The notes beneath the pieces are model-generated. The model did not search any database, was not told the origin of the DNA, and saw nothing but the letters and a program-made list of their open reading frames with translations. 64,000 nt of DNA from NCBI GenBank assembly GCA_029762625.1, contig JARVGI010000001.1:409108-473107 (forward strand). The letters are read 5' to 3'. Below, one piece after another: positions 1 to 10,500 of this stretch. Source of the DNA: Methanomicrobiaceae archaeon. Lineage in GTDB: Archaea > Halobacteriota > Methanomicrobia > Methanomicrobiales > Methanomicrobiaceae. The first letter of the stretch is position 1. Each line of letters begins with the position of its first letter. A program made the translations under genes and the position numbers.

Positions 1-2
1 TG

Positions 3-239
3 TACGAGGACATGAGCCGCGTACTCGAGCGGCTCGAGGCACGCGAACGCTATGAAGAGGAGAACGACTTCTATATCTGCAAACACTGCGGCATTATCTT
101 TACTTTCAACGATGCGTTCTCAAGGGATTTCGAGTGCCCCCACTGCGATGAAAAGATGGACCATTTTGACAACGAACTGCTCCTGAAGGCGTTGAAAACG
201 CGCGTGGCGGCAATGCGGGCAACACTGGGAATGGGGTGA
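3..239 (+). CDS. tfe: Transcription initiation factor TFE (alpha subunit), C-terminal part
   Basis: The frame is open from the window edge, so this is the 3' end of a gene that starts outside. The visible part has a basic helix followed by a zinc ribbon, CKHCG then CPHCD about 20 residues later, ending in an acidic and hydrophobic tail. This layout is that of archaeal TFE, the homologue of TFIIE-alpha, which helps open the promoter in the RNA polymerase pre-initiation complex; its N-terminal winged helix would lie outside the window. The stop codon overlaps the GTG start of the HD-domain gene, suggesting co-transcription. Confidence 0.85.
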   Translation, partial: YEDMSRVLERLEARERYEEENDFYICKHCGIIFTFNDAFSRDFECPHCDEKMDHFDNELLLKALKTRVAAMRATLGMG

Positions 240-721
240 CCGGCATCCTGGACCCGGAAATCGCGCTTCGCAGGGCCGGGTGCAGCGAAAAAGTGATCGA
301 ACACTGCCGCGCGGTCCGCCGGCGTGCCATGGAGTTCTCCCGCGCTCCCGCAGACCGCGATATCGTCGCCGCCGGCGCCATGCTCCACGATATCGGCAGG
401 GCAACCACCCACTCGATCGCCCACGGCCAGGCCGGTGCGGAAACATGCCGCGATTTCGGTTTTCCTGAAGACATCTGCCGTATTGTCGAGCGCCATATCG
501 GCGCAGGGATGACCGCCGACGAGTGCGCGATCCTCAATCTCATCCCCCGCAACTGCGTCCCGATCACGCTTGAGGAGAAAATCGTCGCCCATGCAGACAA
601 CCTTGTCAGGGGCAGGCATGAGATTTCGATTGAAGCACGGTTTCTGCGCTCGCCGCACCTTTCCCGAAGGATAAAAACCCGCATGTACCGGCTGGCACGC
701 GAGGTGGAGCTCTTCAGATGA
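236..721 (+). CDS. HD-domain phosphohydrolase (TIGR00295-like)
   Basis: A 161-residue protein with an HD-superfamily metal site: the motif AMLHDIGR near residues 49-56, a histidine ahead of it (EHCRAV) and conserved His and Asp residues later (IVERHIGAG, VAHADNLV). HD proteins hydrolyse phosphate esters, often of nucleotides; the substrate here is unknown. Size and motif order fit the small archaeal TIGR00295 group. The GTG start overlaps the tfe stop, so it is probably translationally coupled to tfe. Its 3' end overlaps the convergent ACT-domain gene by 8 nt. Confidence 0.8.
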   Translation: MTGILDPEIALRRAGCSEKVIEHCRAVRRRAMEFSRAPADRDIVAAGAMLHDIGRATTHSIAHGQAGAETCRDFGFPEDICRIVERHIGAGMTADECAILNLIPRNCVPITLEEKIVAHADNLVRGRHEISIEARFLRSPHLSRRIKTRMYRLAREVELFR

Positions 722-1214
722 TCAGCCGGCTCACCTGAGGCAGGGCCCGCAGCTCCTCGTACACCGAGGCGGGCGGTTTCTCGTTGACGATGATGACGAG
801 CTTCGGCTCTTCGGAGAGCAGCGGATCGGTGACGAAGATCTGGCGGATGGTGAGATCATGATCGGTGAGCACCCGCACCGCCGCGCCCACGATCCCTTTC
901 TCCCGGGCATCCCTGACCAGGACGGTGATCACCGATACGCCGAGCTTCTGGGCGACGAGGCTCAAATCAGGGGTCACCCGCAGGTTGAGAAATATTCCGG
1001 CGAGGTCGGGCGCCTGAAGGATTCTGCGAGCCGTGGCGTCGACCACGCGCCGGTCGGTCCCGGCCGCCTTGGCGATATGGGTGGCGGGAATTTCAACACC
1101 ATTGCAGACGATACGGGCCTCCGCATTGACCCCGAACCCGTTTTCGAGAAGAAACCGCACAACACGGCTCTGCGAGGGTGAATCGGCAAATTCACGCAGG
1201 ATTTCTTCCCACAT
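714..1214 (-). CDS. ACT-domain regulator of amino acid metabolism
   Basis: A 166-residue protein in two parts: an N-terminal helix-turn-helix-like region (TDRRVVDATARRIL) and a C-terminal ACT domain, with the ligand-binding-type segment SVITVLVRDAREKGIVGAAV and a final beta strand. It matches the archaeal COG2150 type, predicted amino-acid-responsive regulators; no target is visible. I start at the ATG at 1214 (MWEEILREF) rather than at upstream in-frame starts, because a TATA-like TTTATAG lies about 26 nt ahead, which suits a leaderless message. Confidence 0.75.
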   Translation of the reverse strand: MWEEILREFADSPSQSRVVRFLLENGFGVNAEARIVCNGVEIPATHIAKAAGTDRRVVDATARRILQAPDLAGIFLNLRVTPDLSLVAQKLGVSVITVLVRDAREKGIVGAAVRVLTDHDLTIRQIFVTDPLLSEEPKLVIIVNEKPPASVYEELRALPQVSRLII

Positions 1215-1428
1215 GAGAAAAACGTTGAACAGGAGGCTATAAATAGACATCGGCAGGGGAAGAACGCCCGAGGCATCAGCCATCCCGCATGAACGGCCCG
1301 GCACGCACGTGCCGGCGGGTACGGGTAGTGCCCGTTCTCTGCGCTCGCAGTATCCGCCCCTCTCGCTCGTCGGGGACGGGAATAGCAACCTATTTTATGT
1401 CGGAACACATTATTTGTAGGGTAACAGG

Positions 1429-1513
1429 GCGAGGGTTGCCAAGCCAGGTCAAAGGCGCTGGGTTGAGGGCCCAGTCTCGCAGGAGTTCGTGAGTTCGAAT
1501 CTCACCCCTCGCA
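1429..1513 (+). tRNA. tRNA-Leu (anticodon GAG)
   Basis: Acceptor stem GCGAGGG pairs with CCCTCGC at the 3' end. The D arm is followed by anticodon stem CTGGG/CCCAG with loop TTGAGGG, giving anticodon GAG. There is a long variable arm (TCTCGCAGGAGTTC region), then T stem GTGAG/CTCAC around TTCGAAT. The long variable arm and anticodon identify a class II leucine tRNA. The CCA is not encoded; discriminator base is A. A TATA-like CTATTTTA lies about 35 nt upstream. No intron. Confidence 0.95.
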
Positions 1514-1603
1514 TATTCCTTTATTTTGGGTGCACCATTCGATTCCGGACTGCAGGGTCACCATTTTATACTCCCATGCCCATACCCGGTTCCTCTCCAG
1601 GTG

Positions 1604-2005
1604 ATGCGCGTGCAGAACGAAGAGACAATCAGAACCCGTCTCCTGAAGGCGAATGTCCGGTATCTTGCAAGCCCGGACGAGAACGAACGCCTCGTCGGGG
1701 TGGAATCGCTGCTTATGAGTGCATGGGATCCCGACTGGGCTCCCCGCCGGCTGATCGACGAGGGCGGGATTCCCGGCCTTGTCGCCTGCCTCGGCGACGA
1801 TATCGATCTCATCAGGGGCGCCGCCGCCCGCCTGCTGGGAAGGATCGCGGCACACGGTGAAGCCGAGGCGGTTCTCAGCGCTGGTGCGCAGGAACCGCTC
1901 GAAGCCATGCTCGCCGACGAGGACCCGCTGAACCGGCAGAATGCACAGGAGGCGCTCGAAGAGATACGGCGGCAGAGGTGCGCTCCATCCCCCGCCACAG
2001 GATGA
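1604..2005 (+). CDS. HEAT-repeat protein
   Basis: A 133-residue helical protein with about three HEAT-like repeats (NERLVGVESLLMSAW, DIDLIRGAAARLLGRIA, DPLNRQNAQEALEEI), spaced about 40 residues apart. Such repeats make a protein-binding scaffold, so a specific function cannot be read. The ATG at 1604 is chosen because it lies about 35 nt after a TATA-like ATTTTATA; the longer frame from 1526 would start before that box. It sits just after tRNA-Leu and converges on the sensor cluster. Confidence 0.6.
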   Translation: MRVQNEETIRTRLLKANVRYLASPDENERLVGVESLLMSAWDPDWAPRRLIDEGGIPGLVACLGDDIDLIRGAAARLLGRIAAHGEAEAVLSAGAQEPLEAMLADEDPLNRQNAQEALEEIRRQRCAPSPATG

Positions 2006-2094
2006 ACAATCAACGGAAACGGCGTATATATCCGGGCCATCCCCGGATGCCGTCCCGGACGGCGCCGGGGGTGAGGCCTGCAAAACATGCGAGG

Positions 2095-4794
2095 CTATTC
2101 CTCGAACCGTGCCAGCGTGAATTTGATGGCGAGCCCTTCGGAGGATTTCCCCGAGACGCGATCTTCGGCCCAGATCGAGCCGCAATAGCGGTCGATCAGG
2201 AGGCGGCACACATAGAGGCCGAGGTTTCTCCCCCCGGCCCTCGGGCTTTGCAGACGCGAGAGATCGAAGATCGCGTGTTTTTCCTCGTCGGAGATACCCG
2301 GCCCGGTATCCTCCACCGAGACGATAATGAGCCCCTCCCGTTCTTCAAGGGTGATGGAGATCTGTACGTTTGGCCCGCCGTGCCGTAGCGAGTTGTCGAT
2401 GAGATTGGTGAAGACACACGCCAGCATGCCATCGGCGATCACGGTAAACCCGCAGGGTTCGAAATCGACAGTATCAGGAGGGAATTTGGCCATCTCGGTC
2501 TGGATAACCGAATCGATGTCGATGGGTTCGAGCGATTCCGGATCGGTCTGGAGCCTGCGCAGCACCGAGACATTGGTGATGATCTGGGAGATCTGCCATG
2601 ATGTCGTCCGCAACTTCTGCCCGTAACTTTCCGCATTCCCGAGAAGCATGCCGGAGATGACCTCGGATAACCCCGACAATTCATTGGCCGCCCGGTTGAT
2701 GTCATTCTCGATGACATCGAGGTAGACGTTCATCTCCCCGTACGCGTCCTCGAGTTGCTCCTGCAGCATCCCGCGAAGAATCGTGCCGCCGATCTCTTTT
2801 CCCACGGACTCGAGCACGGTCTTTTCCCGCTCGGAAAGCTCCACCTGCTCTTTTCTCCCCACGTAGAGCGCGCCGACCACCACCGAATCGGCAATCAGCG
2901 GTATGCCCGCGTAACTGAGGGCGTCCACCGCTTCGAGAATGCGACAATCGAACATTCCCGGCGGGTTGTCGGGGAGGTTTTCCACGAAACGGGGCTGGCC
3001 CGCGAAAAAGATGACATTGTAGGGATAGTCCCTGATGACAAGCGTGGCGTTCTCCTCCACAAACGACTCGGGGACACCGTGGTGGGCAACGAGGCGGGCG
3101 CGTTTATCGGTGTGCTTCAGGTAGACCCACCCGAAATCGAAATCCAGCAAATCCACGGTAATGGTGAGGATGATCTCCAGCATCTCGTCGAGAATAAGCG
3201 ATGAGTTCGCCACCCGGATGATCTGGTTGATGATGGAGAGATGCCGGTTCTGGGAAAATATTTCCTTTTCAGCCTTCTTCTGGCTGGTGATATCCCTGCA
3301 GATGGCGATGGTCGCACGTTTGCCCTCGAAGATGATGGGAAGTGTCCTGAGTTCAATATCCACGACCTTCCCGTCGAGCCGGACGAACTTCTCCTCGGCA
3401 ACAGGAAATCCCGTGCGGTCGAGATACCCCGTGCGCATCCGCTCCCACGCCAGATCGCGATAATCCCTGTGAATGAAATCAAGCGCATACCTGCCGAGAA
3501 TGTCATCTGCCTTCCCTGCCCCCAGTAGTGCCACTCCCGCCGGGTTGGCATAGACGATCTTTGCTTCGCAGTGCACATAGATCGGTTCGGGATGGAGTTC
3601 GACGAGGCTCCGGTACCGCTCTTCGCTCTCCCTTAATGCCGCCTCGAACTGTGTGCGTTCGGTGACGTCGACCGCAATGGCCGCAACATGCTCCACCCCG
3701 CCCTCGCTCCCGAAGACGGGGTAGAGTGTCCGGACCAGCTCTTTTTTTCCATCTTTTCCCTCAAACCGGACCGAATTGCCCGTGTCGAGTACATGTTCCA
3801 CATAGGCGCGCAATTCCCCGGCAGCACCCTGCGGCAGAAGGCTGTATATGGAGTGCCCCGCAACAGTCTCCGATGGTTGGCTGAATTTCCTGGAAAGGGC
3901 TTCGTTGGCAGCGAGAACCGTCCCTTCCTTATCGATGAGAAAGGCCTCCTCCGGGATGGCGTTCATGAATACCCTGAGTATCGCATTGCGGTCACGGAGC
4001 GCGGCCGATGCCTGGTGTATGTCGGTGACATCTCTGGCAATCCCCTCGAACCCACAATAATTGCCGCCGTCGTCCCTGAGCAGCGAGAGGTTCAATAGCA
4101 CCGGAAAGACGCGCCCTTCTCCTTCCCGCGCCTGCATCCTGCACTCGAAATTATGAATGGTGCCGCAGGATTCCTCGATCCGTAACAACGTTGCCGCGAA
4201 GGCTTCGCAATCGTCCGGGTGGATGAAATGGAAAATCCGGGCAGAACCGCTGCCGTCTGCAGGACATTCAAGCACTGCCCGGCCTGATGTGTTCAGAAAA
4301 AGAAATTCTCCCGCCGGATCGCAGCGAAAAATGATATCCCCGGTATGTTCCACCAGGCTCTGGTAGTGTTCCCGTGAGCGATGGAGCAGTTTTTCTGCGG
4401 CGTTCCGATCGATTGCGTACCTGATCGCTCGCCGCAGGAGCGGGGGCGTGATCTCGCCCTTGGCGAGGCAGTCCCGGGCGCCCTCCATTCCGTGCTCAAA
4501 CGCACCGTTCCCACTACCATCCGCGATGAGCACGATCAGTGGAATATCGGAAAAGCGCGTCCGCACTCCCAGGACGACAGCATCCGCCCGGTGTCCCTTT
4601 CGGTTCAGACCGAGCAGGATCACATCGGGGCGCGAATCGCCGCATCCTTCGGGCACCTCCTCAAGACATGCGCACCATGTCACCTGCGCCTGCAACCCGC
4701 ACCCGCATTCGCCCAGCATCTCACGAACCAGCGTCGCATCCCCTGGATCGTCCTCGATGAGCAGGACCGAGACAGTCGCATTCATTGCATTCAC
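2095..4794 (-). CDS. Hybrid PAS/GAF sensor protein, degenerate receiver and kinase
   Basis: An 899-residue soluble protein. Order: receiver-like domain (about 8-130), three PAS domains (about 135-255, 265-375, 385-505), a GAF domain (about 520-680), a dimerisation-type helix pair and a HATPase domain with N box, DTGPGI and a GRNLGL motif. The receiver keeps the acidic pair (D15, D16) and a lysine (K112), but the phospho-acceptor Asp is Gly62 (VILLGLNRKG). The kinase phospho-acceptor His is replaced by Asn697 (VIENDINRA), whereas the related downstream kinase has His there. It is the last gene of a three-gene operon, 1 nt after the response regulator. GTG start at 4794; an in-frame ATG lies at 4785. 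Probably a sensor or scaffold rather than a phospho-relay enzyme. Confidence 0.8.
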   Translation of the reverse strand: MNAMNATVSVLLIEDDPGDATLVREMLGECGCGLQAQVTWCACLEEVPEGCGDSRPDVILLGLNRKGHRADAVVLGVRTRFSDIPLIVLIADGSGNGAFEHGMEGARDCLAKGEITPPLLRRAIRYAIDRNAAEKLLHRSREHYQSLVEHTGDIIFRCDPAGEFLFLNTSGRAVLECPADGSGSARIFHFIHPDDCEAFAATLLRIEESCGTIHNFECRMQAREGEGRVFPVLLNLSLLRDDGGNYCGFEGIARDVTDIHQASAALRDRNAILRVFMNAIPEEAFLIDKEGTVLAANEALSRKFSQPSETVAGHSIYSLLPQGAAGELRAYVEHVLDTGNSVRFEGKDGKKELVRTLYPVFGSEGGVEHVAAIAVDVTERTQFEAALRESEERYRSLVELHPEPIYVHCEAKIVYANPAGVALLGAGKADDILGRYALDFIHRDYRDLAWERMRTGYLDRTGFPVAEEKFVRLDGKVVDIELRTLPIIFEGKRATIAICRDITSQKKAEKEIFSQNRHLSIINQIIRVANSSLILDEMLEIILTITVDLLDFDFGWVYLKHTDKRARLVAHHGVPESFVEENATLVIRDYPYNVIFFAGQPRFVENLPDNPPGMFDCRILEAVDALSYAGIPLIADSVVVGALYVGRKEQVELSEREKTVLESVGKEIGGTILRGMLQEQLEDAYGEMNVYLDVIENDINRAANELSGLSEVISGMLLGNAESYGQKLRTTSWQISQIITNVSVLRRLQTDPESLEPIDIDSVIQTEMAKFPPDTVDFEPCGFTVIADGMLACVFTNLIDNSLRHGGPNVQISITLEEREGLIIVSVEDTGPGISDEEKHAIFDLSRLQSPRAGGRNLGLYVCRLLIDRYCGSIWAEDRVSGKSSEGLAIKFTLARFEE

Positions 4795-4795
4795 A

Positions 4796-5236
4796 TCATG
4801 GCAGTTTTACGATCGACAACCAGAAATTCTCGATCGAATGCACAACATGCAGGAATTGCTCCAGATCGACCGGTTTGGTAATATAGCAGTTCGCATGCAG
4901 GTTGTAGGTCCGGGCGACATCCTCTTCCGCCTGGGAAGTGGTCAGGACAACCACCGGGATGCTCTTCAAATCCTCATCATCCTTGATCTCGGCGAGCACC
5001 TCTCTCCCGTCTTTTCTGGGCAGATTGAGGTCCAGGAGAATGAGATCGGGCCGGGGAGCCCCCGCATATTCACCCTCTTTTCTCAAGAACGCCATGGCTT
5101 CCTCGCCGTCCATGACGATATGCAGGTTGTTTCTCACCTTGCCCTCCCGCAAAGCCTCCTTCGTCAACCGGACATCGCCCGGATTGTCCTCGACAAGGAG
5201 GATCTCGACATGCTGTACCCCCGCATTCACACTCAT
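4796..5236 (-). CDS. CheY-like single-domain response regulator
   Basis: A 146-residue stand-alone receiver of the RcpA type. The acidic pair is in LLVEDNPGD, the phospho-acceptor is D69 in LILLDLNLP, the switch Thr is in VVLTTS and the conserved Lys in YITKP. No output domain, so it must act by protein contact or by passing phosphate on. Its ATG overlaps the stop of the upstream PAS histidine kinase (ATGA), making that kinase its probable phosphate donor. The following hybrid protein lacks working phospho-sites, so it is unlikely to be a phosphate acceptor. Confidence 0.9.
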   Translation of the reverse strand: MSVNAGVQHVEILLVEDNPGDVRLTKEALREGKVRNNLHIVMDGEEAMAFLRKEGEYAGAPRPDLILLDLNLPRKDGREVLAEIKDDEDLKSIPVVVLTTSQAEEDVARTYNLHANCYITKPVDLEQFLHVVHSIENFWLSIVKLP

Positions 5237-7404
5237 ACGTGATCGCCCACCTCTCTTATAGGGATCGTGAAAAAGAAGGTCGAACCCTCACCCGGCTCCG
5301 ACGCCACCCAGATCCGACCCCCGTGCCGTTCGATGATCCTCTTGCATATCGCAAGACCGATGCCGGTGCCCGCATACTCCGCCTTTGAATGGAGGCGCTG
5401 GAAGATGACGAAGATACGGTCGAAATACTGCTGCTCGATGCCGATCCCGTTGTCCTTCACCGAAAAGACCCATTCATCGCCGGACTGCTGTGCGCTCACG
5501 TGCACGCGGGGCGCATCGCTGCCGTGGAACTTGATGGCGTTGCTGATCAGGTTCTGGAATACCTGCGACAGCTGGGATGTGTCCGCCATCACCACGGGGA
5601 GCGGGTCATGGGTCACCAGCGCATCCGATTCCTCGATCTGGATTTTCAGGTTTCTCAGCGTCTGTCCGAGGAGGGTTTCCGTGTCCGTTTCTTCAAAGGG
5701 CTTGCCCCTCGTGCTCACGCGGGAAAAGGCCAGCAGGTCATTGATGAGCAGCTGCATCCTGCTCGCTCCGTCCACCGCATAATGAATGAACTCGTCTGCG
5801 TCCTCATCGAGCCGGCCTTCATAGCGGCGCTTGAGCAGCTGCACGTAACTGGCCACCATGCGCAGCGGCTCCTGGAGATCGTGGGACGCCACATAGGCGA
5901 ACTGTTCGAGCTCCTCGTTTCGCAGTTTGAGATCGCGTGCATAGGATCGCAGCTGGGCTTCCGCTTTTTTTCGCTCGGTGATGTCTCGTCCAATCGAGGA
6001 GGCCCCGATGACCCTCCCCGCGGCATTGGTGATGGGGGAGATGGTGAGGGATACATCCATGATCGATCCGTCCTTTCTGACCCGCTGCGTCTCGAAATGC
6101 TCCAGACGCTTCCCCTGCCGGATCGTGTTCAGGATCATCTCCGTCTCGCCCGTGCGGTCCTCCGGCACAAGCATGGAGATATGGTTCCCGATCGCCTCAT
6201 CCGCCCTATAGCCGGTATTGCGCTCCGCACCGCGGTTCCAGCTGAGGATAGTGCCGTCGAGGGTTTTTCCGATGATGGTGGCGTCGGACGATTCGACGAT
6301 CGAGGCCAGAAAGGAGTGCTCTTCTTCTGCCTCCTTGCGGTTGGTGATATCCGTAAAACTCCCGTCCACACGCAGCACCGCGCCGGTTTCATCAAGCGTG
6401 GGGCTGCCGGAATTGTGCACCCAGCGCACTGTGCCGTCTTTTCGCACCACCCGCTCTTCAACGGAGTACGGCCTCCCCTCATTGATGCGATCGATGATGT
6501 GCCGGCGGGCGTGGCGGTCATCCTCGTGCACGATCCCCTCCCAGAGATCGGGGTGATCCCGAAATTCACCGGGACCATACCCGAAAAGGTCCCGGCTTTT
6601 CGGGCTGATAAACGTCGGGCGCAGGGAACGGTCCAGAGAATACACCACGACCGGCACATTCGCAATAATCGATTCCGTAAAAATGCGGGTTTCCTGCAGA
6701 GAGCGTTCGACTTTTTTCTTTTCGGTGATGTCGAGAAACGAGATCACAAGGCCTTCATTCTCACCGGCACCGGCGATTGTCAGCAGCACGTCCACGCATC
6801 CCCCGTCACGGCGGACGAACAGTGTCTCACACTGGGCCGGCACGAAGCCGCGTCCCTGCATGCGGCCGGCCAGATAGTTCGCGATGCGGGACCTTTCACC
6901 ATCAGCAATGAAACCGGTCAATTTCCGGCCGACCATCTCGCTGCCAGGATACCCAAGGATAGTTTCCATTTCGTAATTTGCCTGCCTGATGCGCCCCTTT
7001 TTGTCGAGAATCGCCGTTGCCGACCCGATATGCTCGAAAATAGTACGGTACCGCTGTTCTTTCCTCGAAAGGCTGGAGGCGAGAGTGGCAATCACGCCGC
7101 TGACGACCAGAAACACGCCCGAGCGGGCACATGCCTCGGGAAGTGTTTCGGCAGGATCGGGTGCCAGCACCACGACAAGGGCAAGGTACCCGGCACTCAG
7201 CGCCGCCGTGAACAGGACCCCGCGACGGTTGTACCAGTAGGAGGCAAGGATGATGGGAATATAGAAGACGTGAGAATAGATCGTGGTAACTCCCCTCGAG
7301 AGGGCGACGGCATTCACGCATACTGCCAGCAGGGAAACAAGCAGGAGAATGAAGCGCTGCTGCCCCGACGTGAGCCGCAGGTCCATCGTAAAGGGGGATG
7401 GCAT
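5233..7404 (-). CDS. Membrane PAS sensor histidine kinase
   Basis: A 723-residue kinase. The N-terminus has about four membrane segments ([48 protein letters not shown]), then three PAS domains, a HisKA domain with phospho-acceptor H508 ([12 protein letters not shown]) and a HATPase domain ([21 protein letters not shown]). All catalytic boxes look intact. Start at ATG 7404: a TATA-like CTATATAC lies about 26 nt upstream and the longer frame crosses it. The stop overlaps the response regulator start, so kinase and regulator form a pair. The membrane segments resemble an input module; its ligand is unknown. Confidence 0.88.
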   Translation of the reverse strand: MPSPFTMDLRLTSGQQRFILLLVSLLAVCVNAVALSRGVTTIYSHVFYIPIILASYWYNRRGVLFTAALSAGYLALVVVLAPDPAETLPEACARSGVFLVVSGVIATLASSLSRKEQRYRTIFEHIGSATAILDKKGRIRQANYEMETILGYPGSEMVGRKLTGFIADGERSRIANYLAGRMQGRGFVPAQCETLFVRRDGGCVDVLLTIAGAGENEGLVISFLDITEKKKVERSLQETRIFTESIIANVPVVVYSLDRSLRPTFISPKSRDLFGYGPGEFRDHPDLWEGIVHEDDRHARRHIIDRINEGRPYSVEERVVRKDGTVRWVHNSGSPTLDETGAVLRVDGSFTDITNRKEAEEEHSFLASIVESSDATIIGKTLDGTILSWNRGAERNTGYRADEAIGNHISMLVPEDRTGETEMILNTIRQGKRLEHFETQRVRKDGSIMDVSLTISPITNAAGRVIGASSIGRDITERKKAEAQLRSYARDLKLRNEELEQFAYVASHDLQEPLRMVASYVQLLKRRYEGRLDEDADEFIHYAVDGASRMQLLINDLLAFSRVSTRGKPFEETDTETLLGQTLRNLKIQIEESDALVTHDPLPVVMADTSQLSQVFQNLISNAIKFHGSDAPRVHVSAQQSGDEWVFSVKDNGIGIEQQYFDRIFVIFQRLHSKAEYAGTGIGLAICKRIIERHGGRIWVASEPGEGSTFFFTIPIREVGDHV

Positions 7405-7535
7405 AAAAAAAAATGTATTTGACGATGTATATAGATGATCACCAATGAATGCGGCACTCCGGATCGCCGAAACCCTGCCGGGCCACACCGGGAGAGCAGC
7501 AATGAAGCGCAGTCGGAAAACCGGGGTATTTTCGT

Positions 7536-10500
7536 TTATTCATCAAGCGGAACGAGGGTAAAGCGGACTGCTGCCCCCTCCGAGTGCTTGCCGGGAACGC
7601 GGTCCTCGATCCAGATTGATCCGCAATACCGCTCGATGAGCAGGCGCGCGATATGGAGGCCGAGGCCCCTTCCGCTGGCCTTTTGTGAATTTCTTTGAAA
7701 TACGGTAAAGACGGCCTGTTTTTGCTCGTCCGGGATGCCGCACCCTGTATCCTCCACGGAGACCAGCACTTTTCCGTCCATTTCCTCCGCTTTCACGACG
7801 ATCGTCACATCAGGACCCCCGAATTTGATGCTGTTGCCGAAGAGGTTGGCAAAGATCTCGGCGAGGAATTCGTCGGCAATCACCGTATACCCGGTAGCTT
7901 CAAACGAGATCGAGGCATGGCCGAACCTCTGCATTTCGGCGCGTATGAGAGGATCGAGTTCCACCTGCCCCAGATCAGGAGGCATATCGTTGATTCTTCG
8001 AATCACGGCCACATTGTTGATGATCTCCTTGCCCCTTGCGATGGTGTCCTCGATTTTTTGCGCATAGAAACGCGCCTGACCATCGAGCATCTCCCCGATT
8101 ATGCCCGTGGTAACACAGAGATCATCATGGATTCTCAGCATGTCATGCTCGATAATGTCAAGGTAGCAGCTCATCTCGTCATATGCCTCCTCGAGCTGAT
8201 CCTGCAGTATACCGCGTAAAATCGTACCCCCGATCTCTTTTCCGATAGATTCCAGCGTTGACCGCTCATTTTCCGAAAACCGGACTTCTTCGCGTCTCCC
8301 GATATAGAGCGCACCCACGACCACGGATTCTGCAATGAGGGGAATCCCCGCAAACGAAAGTGCGTCCACATCCTCCATGATGCGCGACTCGAATATGCCG
8401 GGCGGGTTGTCGGGCAGGTTCTCCACAAACCGGGACTGACCGCCATAAAAGACGATGTTGTAGGGATGATCCCGGACACCGATTGTCCTGTCACGGTCCG
8501 CAAAGGATTCGGGCACGCCATAGTGCGCGACCATCTCGGCGGTCTTGCCGTCCCGGTTTTTCAAATAGACCCACCCGAAATCGAAATCAAGCAGATCCGC
8601 CACGATTTCAAGAATGATCTCAAGCGTCTCGTCGAGAATCAGGGACGAATTGGCGACACGGATGATGGTATTGATGATCGAGAGGTGCCGGTTCCATTCA
8701 CGTATCTTATTCTCCACGCTTTTCCGGCGGGAAATATCACGGACAATTTCCTGGGTGGCGCGCGTGTCGTCGAAGAGCACCGGGACGGAAGCCACCTCGA
8801 TGTCGAGCACGCTCCCGTCGATGCGGACGAGTTTTTCCTCCACGAGAGGGGTGATCGCCCGGTCAACGTAACTTCTTGTAATACGGTTCCCCAGCGCCCT
8901 TCTCGATTCCCGGTCAAAAAAGTCGCATACACGTTTACCGATGAGATCCCCGGCAGACTCCACGCCGAAGAGATCCACCGTTGCGGCATTGCCATACAGG
9001 ATCCTGCCGTCGCTGTGCACGAAAATCGCCTCGGGTGAGTGCTCGACCAGCGACCGATACCGTTCTTCGCTTTCCCGCAGTGCACGCTCCATCTGCAGTT
9101 TTTCAGCGATATCACGGGCGAATACCGAAATGCCATCGAGGGACGGGTAGACGGTCCATTCAACGAGGGCGCTCGTACCGGGGAGGGGGCGCTCGTCGAT
9201 CATGCTCCGCGGCGTGCCGTCCTCGAGCACGTCCCCGCAGAGCCGAGCAAGTACGGTCGGTGAGGAGGGGAGAACATCCATTAATGATTTCCCAATCGCT
9301 GCCTCCGCCGAAACACCGATAAGACGCTCTGAAGCCGGATTCCAGTAGGTGCACCGCAGATCCCCGTCCAGCGCAAAGAAGATATCGGTGATGCTGTCTG
9401 CAAGCTGGCGATACTTCGCCTTGCTTTCCATAAGAACCTGTTCCGCCACTTTACGTCCGGTGATGTCGCCGGAGATGAATGCGATCTGCTCCACTGCGCC
9501 GTCCGAACCGGTGATGGGAAAGAGGCACTGCTCGAACCAGCAGGCCTCGACCTGATCCTCATAGACAACGGTGCTATTGGATTGGATGGCCTCTTCGAGG
9601 TGTGTTTGCAGGCGTTCGAGGATCGGGCCCGGACAGAAGGAGAAGAGGTTCGCACCGGCGCCGTCTTCAATCCCGAAATGCTTCTTAAACGCCGTGTTTG
9701 CGGCGAGTATCTTCCCGTCCGTGCCAATGAGGACCGCATGCTCAGAAATGGCATTCATGAACGCCGACAGGATCTGCTCCCGCTCGATCAGTTCTTTCTC
9801 TGCCCGTTTTTTCTCGGTACAATCGATACTCTGGATGACCATGCCCCCCGGTACGCCGCCGTCATCCCGCAGCACCTCCCACGAACTCGAGAGGTACACG
9901 AGTTTACCGTCTTTTCGTCTCGCCCGGCACTCGACGTTCCGCATGCCTTCGCCGGTGGCAAAGGATCTCCGTACGAGATCCTTGATCATTTCGACATCGT
10001 CCTCGTGGAATACCCCGAGGATAGCGCCTTCCAGTTCTTCCTGGGAATACCCGGTCACATCCCTGCTATTCGGGCTGACATACCGGATCTTTTTCTCCTC
10101 GTCGAGAATGAACAGGACGCTCGGCGCTGTTTCCACGATAGTCCTGAACCTCTCCTCTGATTGCTTCAGGTTCTCGGCGATCTTTGTTTTTTCCGTGACG
10201 TCAATGAACGATACATACACCCTCGACCAGCGCTCGTCCTCGCCGGGTGCAAGGGAGAGGCGCATGATCGACTCCTTTCTGGAGCCCTGCAGTGCCGTGA
10301 ATGTAAGTTCACCCTCAAACACCGATCGGCCCTCCCAGAGCGCAGAGAATGCGGAACATAACAGCGGATGGATGTCGCCGGAGAAGATGCCTTTCAGGCG
10401 GTTCGCGAGGTGCTCTTTATTCTCCGCTTCAAACATCGTGCAGCAATGCTCGTTCATCTCCACAAGGCGCATCATGGAAACGAAATTCCCGAGCACGTGG

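Noticed and set aside
1429..1513. Possible tRNA-Ser because of the long variable arm
   Set aside because: Anticodon GAG in a seven-base loop fits leucine; serine tRNAs would carry NGA or GCU.
2095..4794. Reading the kinase as a normal hybrid histidine kinase
   Set aside because: Both phospho-acceptor positions carry Gly and Asn, so the standard label would mislead.
5389..7422. 677-codon open frame on the plus strand, opposite the membrane histidine kinase
   Set aside because: Lies entirely antisense to a gene with intact kinase motifs; product is His/Arg-rich with no recognisable domain, typical of a GC-rich shadow frame.
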